The notes beneath the pieces are model-generated. The model searched no databases. It saw only the letters and a program-made list of their open reading frames with translations, and had not been told where the DNA came from. A stretch of 64,000 nucleotides of DNA from Polaribacter sp. Hel_I_88 (GTDB taxonomy: Bacteria; Bacteroidota; Bacteroidia; Flavobacteriales; Flavobacteriaceae), in assembly GCF_000687935.1 (NCBI RefSeq), contig NZ_JHZZ01000001.1:3048001-3112000 (forward strand). The letters are read 5' to 3'. Positions 9,286 to 18,223 of the stretch are shown here, in pieces. The stretch's first letter is position 1, and every line of letters begins with the position of its first letter. The translations under genes and the position numbers were made by a program.

Positions 9286-9861
9286 ATGAAAAAATTTCTA
9301 ATTTTATTATTATTTCCGATTCAAATTTTTGCACAAGAAATTCCAAATTCAATTGAATTTTGGAACACTTTAAAAAAACATTGTGGTAAAGCTTACGAAG
9401 GTAAAATTGTTGAAGGAGGCAAAGAAGGGGATGGTTTTACAGGCGAAAAATTAGTAATGCACGTTTCACTTTGTGAAGAAAATACGATTAGAATTCCGTT
9501 TTTTGTGGGTGATGACAAATCAAGAACCTGGGTTTTTACGTTGAGTGATGATAATTTAATCACATTAAAACATGATCACAGACATAAAGATGGTTCTGAA
9601 AATAAAATTACTCAATATGGAGGAACAAATGCAAATACAGGTTTACCCAATATCCAGATTTTTCATGCAGATCAAGAAACAGCAACATTAATTCCTGCAG
9701 CTTCTTCAAATGTTTGGTGGGTTACTTTAAAGGATTCTAAGTTTACCTATAACTTAAGGCGAATTGGTAATAATCGTTTCTTTTCAGTAGAGTTTGATAT
9801 ATCCAAAGAAATTGAAACTCCAGAAAAACTTGGTAGAAATATAAATTTGTACTTATACTAA
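9286..9861 (+). CDS. Secreted protein of unknown function
   Basis: This 191-residue protein begins with a signal peptide (MKKFLILLLFPIQIFAQ, cleavage after AQ). The mature part contains one Cys early (HCGKAYEG) and one in SLCEENTI, a histidine-rich segment (KHDHRHKDGSENK, about 105-117) and no membrane helix. I do not recognise the family beyond having the look of a conserved flavobacterial periplasmic protein. It is a single gene framed by terminators on both sides. The 181-bp gap before it contains a short CTCGTT/AACGAG hairpin (around 9193-9207) and no obvious promoter box. Confidence 0.8.
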   Translation: MKKFLILLLFPIQIFAQEIPNSIEFWNTLKKHCGKAYEGKIVEGGKEGDGFTGEKLVMHVSLCEENTIRIPFFVGDDKSRTWVFTLSDDNLITLKHDHRHKDGSENKITQYGGTNANTGLPNIQIFHADQETATLIPAASSNVWWVTLKDSKFTYNLRRIGNNRFFSVEFDISKEIETPEKLGRNINLYLY

Positions 9862-9910
9862 ATGGAAATTTGTTAGAAGAAGTTTTATAGGTTTTACAAT
9901 ACAACTATAT

Positions 9911-9942
9911 TTAAAAAACCTCGCAAATGCGAGGTTTTTTTG
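9911..9942. terminator. Bidirectional terminator between the secreted protein gene and proA
   Basis: Stem AAAAAACCTCGCA / TGCGAGGTTTTTT with a short A/T loop and T-runs on both strands. It lies between convergent genes (plus gene ending 9861, minus gene proA ending 9955) and so can end both transcripts. Confidence 0.88.
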
Positions 9943-9954
9943 TTTTTATATTAT

Positions 9955-11154
9955 TTAAACACGAACATGTCCATCTCCAAATATATAGTATTTATTGGTT
10001 ACCAATTGTTTTAAACCTAATGGACCTCTATGATGTAATTTATCTGTACTAATTGCCAATTCTGCACCAACACCTAATTGCCCACCATCTGTAAATCTTG
10101 TAGAGGAATTTTTATATACTGCAGCACAATCTACTTGTTGCATAAAATTATTCGCATTATCATCATTTTGTGTCATGATTGAAGCTGAATGACCACCTGA
10201 ATTCTCATTAATTATTTGAATAGCTTCATTAACATTATTTACTGCACCAATAACACATTTTAAAGCTAAAAATTCTTGTTTCCAAATAGTTGTATCTTGT
10301 ATAACAGTTTCTTCATTTAAAACTTTTTTCACTGTTTCATCAACTAAAATTTCTACTTCTTTTTCTTTTAAAACAGCTTGAAGCTCTTTTATTTTATTTT
10401 CAAAATCTGGTAAATTTGAATTGATTAAAATTTTATCTAATGCATTACAGGCAGAAATTTTATCTGTTTTTGCATTTAAAACAACGGATAAGGTTTTGTT
10501 CCAATCAGCAGTTTCATCAATATATAGAAAGTTGTTTCCACGTCCGCTAATTAAAACTGCACATTTTGCATGTTCTTTTACAAAAGCAATCAATCTTTCT
10601 CCACCTCTTGGCACAATTAAATCTAATGGTTCTGTTGGGTTTCTTAAAAAAGCTTGTGTTTCTTCTCTATTTAATTGCATCAACTTTATGTAATCTGTAC
10701 TTAGATTGTTTTCAGTTAAGGCTTTGTGCCAAAAATCAACTAAAATTTTATTACTATGTATTGCTTCTTTTCCACCTTTTAAAAGTATTTTGTTGTTGGC
10801 CTTAAAAGCTAATACTGCAGCTTCTATAGTTACATCTGGTCTCGATTCGTAAATAATCATAATCGTACCAAAAGGCGCAGTTTTATTAGTTACTTGCAAA
10901 CCATTTGCCAAGTTTTTATCACTTATAATTTGATTTACAGGATCTTCTTGAGCTTCTACTTCATTGATGGCTTTGATCATTCCATCAATTTTTTTGTCGG
11001 TTAAAATAAGGCGATCAAACATTGCTTGATCTTCTTTGGTAAATGCATCTAAATCTTTTTTATTAGCAGCTAACAAAGCTTCTCTGTTGTTGTCGAGAAT
11101 TTTTGTCATGCTTGTTAATACGTTATTTTTTATTTCTGTATTTAATAATTTCAT
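9955..11154 (-). CDS. proA: Glutamate-5-semialdehyde dehydrogenase (gamma-glutamyl phosphate reductase)
   Basis: The protein has 399 residues, normal for ProA. It makes glutamate-5-semialdehyde from gamma-glutamyl phosphate with NADPH in proline synthesis. It has an aldehyde-dehydrogenase fold with TAPFGTIMIIYESRPDVT (about 91-108), LLKGGKEA, and the nucleophile Cys in KISACNALDKILI (about 232-244). The C-terminal GPLGLKQLVTNKYYIFGDGH is typical of the family. It is the last gene of GNAT-proC-proB-proA and starts 10 bp after proB. Confidence 0.96.
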   Translation of the reverse strand: MKLLNTEIKNNVLTSMTKILDNNREALLAANKKDLDAFTKEDQAMFDRLILTDKKIDGMIKAINEVEAQEDPVNQIISDKNLANGLQVTNKTAPFGTIMIIYESRPDVTIEAAVLAFKANNKILLKGGKEAIHSNKILVDFWHKALTENNLSTDYIKLMQLNREETQAFLRNPTEPLDLIVPRGGERLIAFVKEHAKCAVLISGRGNNFLYIDETADWNKTLSVVLNAKTDKISACNALDKILINSNLPDFENKIKELQAVLKEKEVEILVDETVKKVLNEETVIQDTTIWKQEFLALKCVIGAVNNVNEAIQIINENSGGHSASIMTQNDDNANNFMQQVDCAAVYKNSSTRFTDGGQLGVGAELAISTDKLHHRGPLGLKQLVTNKYYIFGDGHVRV

Positions 11155-11164
11155 TATTTGTTTT

Positions 11165-11935
11165 TTAAAGTGCCACTTTTGTTCCTACTGATTTTCCATC
11201 AATAATATCAATAATAGTGTTGTCTCTTTTTCCGTTTGCAATAAATGTGGGTATATTATTAGCTGCAGCTTTTTGAGCATAGTCTAATTTAGAACCCATT
11301 CCACCTCTTCCTTCTCCAGGTTTTTTATTGTTTTCTTGAATGTATTTGTCTAAGTTATCCTCTGGGTCTACATCAGAAATTAAGTTGCTACTTTCTGACT
11401 CTGGATGCCCTGTGTATAAACCGTCGATATCTGTTAAAATAATTAATTTGTCTGCATTAATAAGCTGTGCAATTAAGCTGGCTAACTCATCATTATCAGA
11501 AAACATAGACATGGTTACAGAAACTGCATCATCTTCGTTTGCAATGGGTATGACACCTTCTGACATCAATCCCTCACAACAGTTGATCATGTTTTGTCTA
11601 TGAACACCTGGACTAAAATCTCTCTTCGTAGGTAAAACCTGCGCACATTTCATTCCATAATCGTTAAATAAATTATAGTAATGACGCATCATTCTTGGTT
11701 GGCCAATAGCAGAATATACTTGTCTCCTTTGTGTATTATTTTCAATAGTCGATTCTCCTAAAACCTCTTTACCTGCAATTACAGATCCAGAAGAAACCAA
11801 AATTGTGGAAATACCTCTTTCATATAATTCTGCAATTTGCTTTACTAAGCGTCTTAAAACAGGTCTAACAATTCTGTTATCTCTGTTTGTCATTACGTTT
11901 GTTCCTACTTTTATTACTATTCTTTGTGTATCCAT
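11165..11935 (-). CDS. proB: Glutamate 5-kinase (PUA-less short form)
   Basis: This 256-residue amino-acid-kinase-fold protein phosphorylates glutamate in the first step of proline synthesis. Visible motifs are IVIKVGTNVMT at the N-terminus, LVSSGSVIAGKE (about 46-57), NEDDAVS (about 133-139), LTDIDGLYT (about 172-180) and GRGGMGSKL (about 209-217). It ends there and lacks the C-terminal PUA domain of E. coli ProB; in Bacteroidota this short form is normal, so it is not truncated. It begins 1 bp after proC ends. Confidence 0.95.
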   Translation of the reverse strand: MDTQRIVIKVGTNVMTNRDNRIVRPVLRRLVKQIAELYERGISTILVSSGSVIAGKEVLGESTIENNTQRRQVYSAIGQPRMMRHYYNLFNDYGMKCAQVLPTKRDFSPGVHRQNMINCCEGLMSEGVIPIANEDDAVSVTMSMFSDNDELASLIAQLINADKLIILTDIDGLYTGHPESESSNLISDVDPEDNLDKYIQENNKKPGEGRGGMGSKLDYAQKAAANNIPTFIANGKRDNTIIDIIDGKSVGTKVAL

Positions 11936-11936
11936 T

Positions 11937-12743
11937 TTAGTGTTCTTTACCTAATTCTACAGCTCTGTTAAAAGCAGCAAAAGCGGCATCTTTTATTAAT
12001 TCATTTACATTATTGTCTTGCATAGAGTCTAAAGCTGCACGAGTTGTACCGCCTTTAGATGCTACTCTTTCCATCCAAGAATTTGGAGAAAGGTTAGATT
12101 GATTAAATAGTTCTACTGCACCCGTAAATGTTTGACTTACTAAGACTGTGGAGTCGTTTTTTGAAAAACCCATTTTAAGTGCAGCTTCCATCATGCTTTG
12201 CATAAAATAAAATACATAAGCTGGTCCACTTCCAGAAATACCTGTGGAAGCATCAATGAATTTTTCACTGGTAACTTCCATCGATTTTCCTGTGGTATCT
12301 AATAGACTTTCTACCGTTAATTTTTCAATTCTGGAAACTTCAGGAGATGTTACATAAGAGGTTAATCCTTTACCAATTTGCGCTGGTAAATTTGGCATAG
12401 CTCTTACAATTTTTGTTAGTCCTGAATATTTTTTAATATTATCAATATTTACACCAGCCATAATAGAGACTAATACTTGACCAGGTTTCGTGAATGATTT
12501 TAAAGCTTTGAATAAATTTTCTGCATGGTAAGGTTTTACTGCTATAAAAATAATATCTGCTTTAGGTACACAGTCTCCTAATTCCTTAAAAGCGTCGAAA
12601 TGAGAAATTTCATTTAAAGCTTCTAACTTTTCTTCAGAATTGTCTAAAACCATAATGTTTTTTTTCTTTAACAATTTTGATTTCGACATTCCTTCTGCAT
12701 AGGTTAAGCCCATGTTTCCTGCTCCAATAACTAATATTTTCAT
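11937..12743 (-). CDS. proC: Pyrroline-5-carboxylate reductase
   Basis: The protein has 268 residues, with an N-terminal Rossmann domain (VIGAGNMG, about 5-12; FIAVKP near 66-71) and the dimerisation/active-site region DASTGISGSGPAYVFYFMQS (about 165-184) and SKGGTTRAAL (about 229-238). It performs the last step of proline synthesis, reducing pyrroline-5-carboxylate. It is followed at a 1-bp gap by proB. The 44-bp gap to the upstream GNAT gene allows either a shared transcript or its own promoter. Confidence 0.96.
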   Translation of the reverse strand: MKILVIGAGNMGLTYAEGMSKSKLLKKKNIMVLDNSEEKLEALNEISHFDAFKELGDCVPKADIIFIAVKPYHAENLFKALKSFTKPGQVLVSIMAGVNIDNIKKYSGLTKIVRAMPNLPAQIGKGLTSYVTSPEVSRIEKLTVESLLDTTGKSMEVTSEKFIDASTGISGSGPAYVFYFMQSMMEAALKMGFSKNDSTVLVSQTFTGAVELFNQSNLSPNSWMERVASKGGTTRAALDSMQDNNVNELIKDAAFAAFNRAVELGKEH

Positions 12744-12787
12744 TTTTATTTAAATTATTTTACTATTTATATTTATTTATAACTATG

Positions 12788-13228
12788 CTATTCTTTATGT
12801 AGCGTCATTTCTATCTTTTTTGATTTAAAGCCATTTTTTTCGAATAGCTTAATGGCATTATTTTCTTTTTTTATATTTAATGTGATGTTTCCTTGGCAAT
12901 ATTCTACAGTTTTATGAATTAGTTTCGTAGCAAAGCCTTGGTTTCTGTAGTTTTTATGAATAGCTAAATAGGTCATTAAATTTTCTGATTGATATTGGCT
13001 CATACCAGTCTTGTTTATCACAATTACACCAATAATTTCATCATTTTTTTTCATTACAAAGGCGTAACCTCCTAAACTAGTAATCTCTTTGGCAGCATAC
13101 TTTAAAGATGTACGAATAACATTTTTTGGATCTTTACAATCTTCTAAATGTTCATATAAAAAATTGGTGATTCTAGTAATATTTAAGAATGACATCCTGT
13201 TAAAGGCGTCAAAAATTTCAATGGTCAT
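12788..13228 (-). CDS. GNAT family N-acetyltransferase
   Basis: This 146-residue protein is a single GNAT domain. The acetyl-CoA binding signature is KNYRNQGFATKLIHKTVE (about 92-109, the RxxGxG/A loop), followed by NAIKLFEKNGFKSKK near the C-terminus, which is the usual last beta-alpha unit. The substrate is unknown. It is first in the run toward proC, proB and proA, but with a 44-bp gap, so a link to proline metabolism is only positional. Confidence 0.85.
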   Translation of the reverse strand: MTIEIFDAFNRMSFLNITRITNFLYEHLEDCKDPKNVIRTSLKYAAKEITSLGGYAFVMKKNDEIIGVIVINKTGMSQYQSENLMTYLAIHKNYRNQGFATKLIHKTVEYCQGNITLNIKKENNAIKLFEKNGFKSKKIEMTLHKE

Positions 13229-13607
13229 TATATTTTGATTTAATTTATCTAAAAAATGGATAAAAAAGGAAAGCTATAAATAGCAAAATAAAAATTTTAA
13301 TAAAGAAGTTACTTTATTAAAATAAAATTAGGTAAAGAAAGGTAATTAAAAAAGAGGGTGTGGAGGGATGAATTTTTTAGATTGATTTCTAAAAACCAAA
13401 AAATTGAAATTAAATATTCTAAAGTTACGCAGTTTGTGTATCCTAACTTTCATCCTGCAAAATTACGAAAATGCAGGGCTATAGGCAAATTATAAGGGGT
13501 TTATAATTTTTAAATTGTCATAATATCAGATAGATAAGAGTATTTTTAGGGGTCTAATAAATATAAGTGCAAATTAATGTAGATTCTAAAATAGAAAAGT
13601 AAACTAA
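13229..13607. other. Intergenic region with a small hairpin
   Basis: 379 bp without a coding ORF. It contains a CCTGCA / TGCAGG inverted repeat (13454-13459 and 13472-13477), preceded by 'tttgtgtatcctaacttt'. It is probably leader and promoter DNA for the GNAT-pro operon on minus and the 3' region of nothing obvious; no confident promoter box was found. Confidence 0.4.
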
Positions 13608-14774
13608 TTAAAAAATTGTATAACCAAATATCAATGATACTGTGTTGTAATTTGAAAAAGTTGTTCTATAATTATAAAATAAGTCTCTACTGGTATGATA
13701 TCTAAACTCTAAAGATAATTTATCATTTCTTTTATAACCTAGACCAAAACCTAAATTACCACTTGATTCTATTTCCAAATTTAAAGCTTTACCACTACTA
13801 AAATCAATAATATAAGACCCATTTAAGAATAATTTTGATTTTTTATTGATAAACATATAGTGTCTAATTCCAAAAGGTAGTTCTAAGGAACTGTAATCAA
13901 CAGAATTTCTAACACTACCTTCGTTTTCTACTTTATACGATTGGTAAGTAGGTTCAACAATAAATGCCCATTTATTATTATTAAATGGAAAAATATATTC
14001 AAGTTCAAGTCCTGCTCTTAACCCAATTTTGCTTTCAAAATCTGGGTATCTTGAACTGGAACTTACAGTTGTATTATTTGTTGATAGTGACGAATTATTA
14101 AGTCCAATTCTGACATTTAGATTAAATAAATCTTGCTTTTTATTCTTTTCGTAGTTTATATAATCTTCGTTTTTACACTTATTATATTTTAAGAAAAAAT
14201 CAACAAGATCTCTTTTTTTGTATTCTAAATATTTAAAACTTTTAAAAGTAATATTGTTACACTTTAAGTGAAGCCAAAGTTGTTTTTTATATTCCTCGTT
14301 CGAAACAATATTATTATCGCTATTTTTATATTTTTTTAGAATTAATTGTTCAATTTCAGAATCATTTTTTTTGTAAAGAAATTTCACTAAATTTCCATCT
14401 ACATATTCGAAAAGGGTTGCATTTCCTTCTATTAAAACTTTAAAAAATGCTTGTTTTTCTTCGTATTTAAGTTCTTCACTTTCACTCAATTTATAAAGTT
14501 CATTATTAGATAAATCCATATCTACTAAAGCTCTAATATATTTTGAGCTATTATAAATGCCAAATTCTTTTACATCTGTAATTGTGTTTGTTTTTTGTTC
14601 AGAATTTTCAGAAATTTTATACTCAAATTTAGTTGGATTATTCAACCAATCAATATTTCTTATCAAGCACTCAATTTTTTTGTTTGAATTATCGATAAAG
14701 TAACCTTTATCAAATTTAATTTGAGAAAAGCTATTGATACTAATAAATAGGAATAAGAAATAAATTTTTTTCAT
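13608..14774 (-). CDS. Outer-membrane beta-barrel protein, unknown role
   Basis: This 388-residue protein has a signal peptide (MKKIYFLFLFISINSFSQ). The first half is a soluble domain with KGYFIDNSNKKIECLIRN (about 24-41); the second half (from about 215) shows alternating polar/hydrophobic strands typical of a PorT/OmpA-type barrel (IGLRAGLELEYIFPF, FGLGYKRNDKLSLEFRYHT) ending in an aromatic residue (GYTIF), as expected for Bam-inserted barrels. The N-terminal architecture resembles that of the secreted protein at 53434-54066. It is monocistronic; function is unknown. Confidence 0.75.
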   Translation of the reverse strand: MKKIYFLFLFISINSFSQIKFDKGYFIDNSNKKIECLIRNIDWLNNPTKFEYKISENSEQKTNTITDVKEFGIYNSSKYIRALVDMDLSNNELYKLSESEELKYEEKQAFFKVLIEGNATLFEYVDGNLVKFLYKKNDSEIEQLILKKYKNSDNNIVSNEEYKKQLWLHLKCNNITFKSFKYLEYKKRDLVDFFLKYNKCKNEDYINYEKNKKQDLFNLNVRIGLNNSSLSTNNTTVSSSSRYPDFESKIGLRAGLELEYIFPFNNNKWAFIVEPTYQSYKVENEGSVRNSVDYSSLELPFGIRHYMFINKKSKLFLNGSYIIDFSSGKALNLEIESSGNLGFGLGYKRNDKLSLEFRYHTSRDLFYNYRTTFSNYNTVSLIFGYTIF

Positions 14775-14910
14775 AGTTTTTATAATAATACTTATGGTTG
14801 ATTCGTAATTTTTTAAAATTTAATTTTTTGATAAGTAATATTTATCGTTGTTTTAAAATAGTAAAAATAAGTATTGATAAACGAATATTAACATTAAAAT
14901 AAAAACTAAA

Positions 14911-16899
14911 TTAAACTTGCTCTTTTAAAACAGCAATTTCATCACGTAATTTTGCAGCCACAATAAAATCTAAACCTTTGGCAGCAGCTTCCATTTGTTT
15001 TCGTTTTTTACGGATTCTGTCTTCGATTTCTTCTTTAGGTAAATATTGTAGTTCATGTTCAGCAGCCACTTGTTTTGCATTGTCATAATGATAACTGGAA
15101 ACAGCAGATTTTGTTAACGTATCTTCAATTTTTTTGTTGATTTGCGTGGGTACTTTATTGTGTTTGGTATTGTAAGCAATCTGAATTTCACGTCTTCTTT
15201 CTGTTTCATCAATAGTACTTTGCATGCTATTTGTAATTTTATCAGCATACATAATAGCTAAACCATTTACATTTCTTGCAGCTCTACCAACTGTTTGTGT
15301 TAAAGATTTGTTGTTACGTAAAAAACCTTCTTTATCAGCATCTAAAATAGCAACTAAAGAAACTTCAGGTAAATCTAAACCTTCACGTAAAAGGTTTACA
15401 CCAATTAAAACATCAAACAAACCTTTACGCAAATCTTGCATAATTTCCACACGCTCTAAAGTGTCTACGTCAGAATGAATATATCTACACCTAATATCAA
15501 CTCTCGTTAAATATTTGGTCAATTCTTCTGCCATTCTTTTAGTTAAAGTTGTTACCAAAGTTCGTTCATCTTTTTCAACACGAATTTGGATTTCCTCAAT
15601 CAAATCATCAATTTGATTCAAACTTGGACGCACTTCAATTGGCGGATCTAATAAACCAGTTGGCCTAATAATTTGCTCTACAAAAATACCTTCTGTTTTT
15701 TGCAATTCGTAATCTGCTGGCGTTGCAGAAACAAAAATAGTTTGATTCTGGATTTCCTCAAATTCCTCAAATTTCAAAGGTCTATTATCCATGGCTGCAG
15801 GCAATCTAAAACCATATTCCACCAAATTCTCTTTTCTGCTTCTATCTCCACCATACATGGCATGTGTTTGTGGTACAGTCACATGGCTTTCATCAATAAC
15901 CATCAAATAATCATCAGGAAAATAATCTAACAAACAGAAAGGTCTTGTGCCAGGTTCACGTCCATCTAAATATCTGGAATAGTTTTCAATTCCAGAACAA
16001 TAGCCCAATTCTCGAATCATTTCTAAATCGAATTCTGTACGTTCTTCCAATCTTTTTGCTTCTAAAGGTTTGCCAATTTCTTTAAAATAATTGACTTGTT
16101 TTACCATATCATCTTGAATTTGATGAATCGCATTTTGTAAAACGTCTGGGGAGGTCACAAATAAATTAGCAGGATAAATGGTTAAATGTTCAAACTTTTC
16201 AAGGATGTTATTGGTTTCTAAATCAAAAGATTCTAGTTCTTCAATTTCATCACCAAAAAATAAAACACGGTATCCATTATCTCCATAAGATGGATAAATA
16301 GTTACCACATCTCCTTTAACTTTAAATTTTCCACTTTTCACTTCAATTTCGGTTCTAGAATATAAACTTTGCACCAATTGATGTAAAAAAGTCGTTCTGC
16401 TTATTTGTTGACCAACGTGAACAGGAATTACGTTTTTCTTAAATTCTGTAGGATTTCCAATACCATATAAACACGAAACTGAAGCTACAACCAATACATC
16501 TCGTCTACCAGAAAGTAGGGAAGAAGTGGTGCTTAAACGTAAACGTTCAATATCTTCATTAATAGATAAATCTTTTTCTATATACGTTCCTGTTACAGGA
16601 ATGTAGGCCTCAGGCTGATAATAATCATAATAAGAAACAAAATACTCCACAGCATTTTCTGGAAAAAATTGCTTGAACTCTGAATATAATTGTGCTGCCA
16701 ATGTTTTGTTATGTGCCAAAACCAAGGTTGGTTTTTTTACCTCTTTCACAACATTTGCAATTGTAAATGTTTTTCCTGAACCTGTAACGCCTAAAAGCGT
16801 TTGAAATTTCTCGCCAGATTTTATGGCTTGAGATAATTCATTAATTGCTTGTGGTTGATCTCCAGTAGGAGAAAACTCTGATACCAATTTAAATTCCAT
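14911..16899 (-). CDS. uvrB: Excinuclease ABC subunit UvrB
   Basis: 662 residues, full length. UvrB opens DNA and verifies lesions in nucleotide excision repair with UvrA and UvrC. Motifs: Walker A LLGVTGSGKTFT (about 35-46), the beta-hairpin YYDYYQPEAYIP (about 91-102), helicase motif II DESHVT (about 336-341), motif VI QTVGRAARN (about 534-542), and a C-terminal UVR domain (RKKRKQMEAAAKGLDF) for UvrC contact. On the minus strand a near-consensus box TATTTTTA lies about 7 bp before the ATG, suggesting a very short leader. No LexA-type operator was identified. Confidence 0.98.
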   Translation of the reverse strand: MEFKLVSEFSPTGDQPQAINELSQAIKSGEKFQTLLGVTGSGKTFTIANVVKEVKKPTLVLAHNKTLAAQLYSEFKQFFPENAVEYFVSYYDYYQPEAYIPVTGTYIEKDLSINEDIERLRLSTTSSLLSGRRDVLVVASVSCLYGIGNPTEFKKNVIPVHVGQQISRTTFLHQLVQSLYSRTEIEVKSGKFKVKGDVVTIYPSYGDNGYRVLFFGDEIEELESFDLETNNILEKFEHLTIYPANLFVTSPDVLQNAIHQIQDDMVKQVNYFKEIGKPLEAKRLEERTEFDLEMIRELGYCSGIENYSRYLDGREPGTRPFCLLDYFPDDYLMVIDESHVTVPQTHAMYGGDRSRKENLVEYGFRLPAAMDNRPLKFEEFEEIQNQTIFVSATPADYELQKTEGIFVEQIIRPTGLLDPPIEVRPSLNQIDDLIEEIQIRVEKDERTLVTTLTKRMAEELTKYLTRVDIRCRYIHSDVDTLERVEIMQDLRKGLFDVLIGVNLLREGLDLPEVSLVAILDADKEGFLRNNKSLTQTVGRAARNVNGLAIMYADKITNSMQSTIDETERRREIQIAYNTKHNKVPTQINKKIEDTLTKSAVSSYHYDNAKQVAAEHELQYLPKEEIEDRIRKKRKQMEAAAKGLDFIVAAKLRDEIAVLKEQV

Positions 16900-16996
16900 A
16901 CTGTAAAAATACGCATACTTAAAGTTTTAAAAAATAGATAATTTTAAAATCAAGTTAAATTTTGATTTTAGAATAATACATTTGGTAAGTTTAATT

Positions 16997-17213
16997 ATTT
17001 CGTTCCTATGGAGCTTTTTGGTTTTTATTATTTTTTCTGTTATTAATATTTCGCTTCTATGAAGCTAAAATTCTATAGGGAAGAAAAATGACTAGCTTTT
17101 ATTTTGCCACTTTATGTTATTAATAGGATGGTCCTGTAAAACTAAAAATCCCAGAGGGATGAAATATTAATAGCAAGAAGTTATAAAAGTTGATTTAGCT
17201 CCAGAGGAGCGAT
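16997..17213. repeat. Cluster of four REP-type hairpins
   Basis: Within the 502-bp gap between uvrB and alkB there are four short hairpins with a common frame: GTTCC-TAT-GGAGC (about 17002-17014), GCTTC-TAT-GAAGC (17053-17065), ATCCC-AGA-GGGAT (17148-17160) and GCTCC-AGA-GGAGC (17198-17210). Each sits beside a TTTCG or GATGAAATATTAATAGC-type flank; the first two are inverted relative to the last two, as in BIME-like arrays. These look like the REP elements that REP-associated tyrosine transposases mobilise in Bacteroidota; no such transposase is in the window. Confidence 0.7.
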
Positions 17214-17401
17214 ATATTTAAGTTGAAGATATAAAAAAATGTAAATATTTATATAATCTTAAAACGAGCAATAATTAATTAGATTTATAAAATTTAGATT
17301 CATAAATTCAATTTTGGTCATCCAAAAAAATCTCTACTAAATCAAGATAAAAAGCGTAATCACTCGTACTAATTTTTATATAATTTTAGTATTTTTATCT
17401 T

Positions 17402-18004
17402 ATGGATTTATTTTCTTCGGATGAAATAACGAATATTTTACCTTTTGATGGTGAAACCAACTATCATGGAATTATTTTAGGTAAAAGTCAGTGCGATTTT
17501 TATTATCAACAATTATTAGAAAAAATTAATTGGAAAAATGACGAAGCTATTATTTTTGGTAAGAAGATTATTACCAAAAGAAAAGTAGCTTGGTATGGAG
17601 AATCTGAATATTCGTACACCTATTCTAAAGTTACAAAAACGGCTAACCTTTGGATAAAAGAATTGTTAGAACTCAAAGAAATCGTAGAAAAAGAAAGTAA
17701 GGAAACCTATAATTCTTGCTTGTTAAATTTATATCATTCAGGAGATGAAGGAATGGCTTATCATTCTGATGGTGAAAAAATGATGAAGAAAAATGGCGCA
17801 ATTGCTTCTGTATCTCTAGGAGCTGAACGTAAATTTTCATTCAAACACAAAGAAACCAAACAACGCATTGATGTTTTTTTAGAAAGAGGGAGTTTATTAG
17901 TCATGAAAGGCGAAACTCAAAAAAACTGGTTACACAGATTACCACCAACCAAAAAAGTGAATTCGCCAAGAATTAATTTGACTTTTAGGACAATTGAATT
18001 ATGA
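17402..18004 (+). CDS. alkB: AlkB-type 2-oxoglutarate/Fe(II) dioxygenase (DNA repair demethylase)
   Basis: This 200-residue protein matches the ALKBH2/3-like AlkB branch. The Fe ligands are the H-x-D in AYHSDGEKM (about 120-128) and the distal His in NWLHRLP (about 178-184); the 2-oxoglutarate arginines lie in SPRINLTFRTI at the C-terminus. It reverses N-alkyl damage such as 1-methyladenine and 3-methylcytosine. It is a single gene, followed 24 bp later by the AAGGGGTTTAAACCCCTT palindrome. A TATTTTTA box lies about 9 bp before the ATG and may be the -7 element. Confidence 0.9.
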   Translation: MDLFSSDEITNILPFDGETNYHGIILGKSQCDFYYQQLLEKINWKNDEAIIFGKKIITKRKVAWYGESEYSYTYSKVTKTANLWIKELLELKEIVEKESKETYNSCLLNLYHSGDEGMAYHSDGEKMMKKNGAIASVSLGAERKFSFKHKETKQRIDVFLERGSLLVMKGETQKNWLHRLPPTKKVNSPRINLTFRTIEL

Positions 18005-18027
18005 TTTTTTTACAATTAACATTACAG

Positions 18028-18047
18028 CAAGGGGTTTAAACCCCTTG
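18028..18047. repeat. Second copy of the AAGGGGTTTAAACCCCTT palindrome
   Basis: A perfect 20-bp palindrome 24 bp after the alkB stop, identical in its core to the one at 6787-6808. It is followed by TAAATTTG and no T-run, so it is not a canonical terminator. Confidence 0.85.
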
Positions 18048-18064
18048 TTAAATTTGTTACATAT

Positions 18065-18163
18065 TATCATCTGTGAAAATCCGTGAAATCTGTGTCAACC
18101 TTTTTTGCGAATTCGTGGTAGAATATCAACTGTGTAAATCCCTGAAACCTGTGTCAACATTTT
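18065..18163. repeat. Two degenerate copies of a ~40-bp extragenic repeat
   Basis: Two similar units (18065-18104 and 18124-18163) share the frame TATCA-CTGTG-AAATCC-TGAAA-CTGTGTCAAC with a few changes. Between them is a fragment of the GAATTCGTGG palindrome family found at 48533, 49992 and 63373. This fills most of the 219-bp alkB-rluF gap. Confidence 0.65.
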
Positions 18164-18199
18164 AATTATCTCACAACGCAATTCAAAATAAATATTGAT

Positions 18200-18207
18200 T
18201 ATTTTTG
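18200..18207 (+). promoter_or_regulatory. rluF -7 box (TAnnTTTG)
   Basis: TATTTTTG is an exact match to TAnnTTTG, 16 bp before the TTG start codon at 18224, implying a leader of only about 10 nt. Confidence 0.5.
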
Positions 18208-18223
18208 CAAAAAACTATTTCTT

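Noticed and set aside
11165..11935. Truncated proB lacking its PUA domain
   Set aside because: The 256-residue form is the normal length in many Bacteroidota and the kinase motifs are complete.
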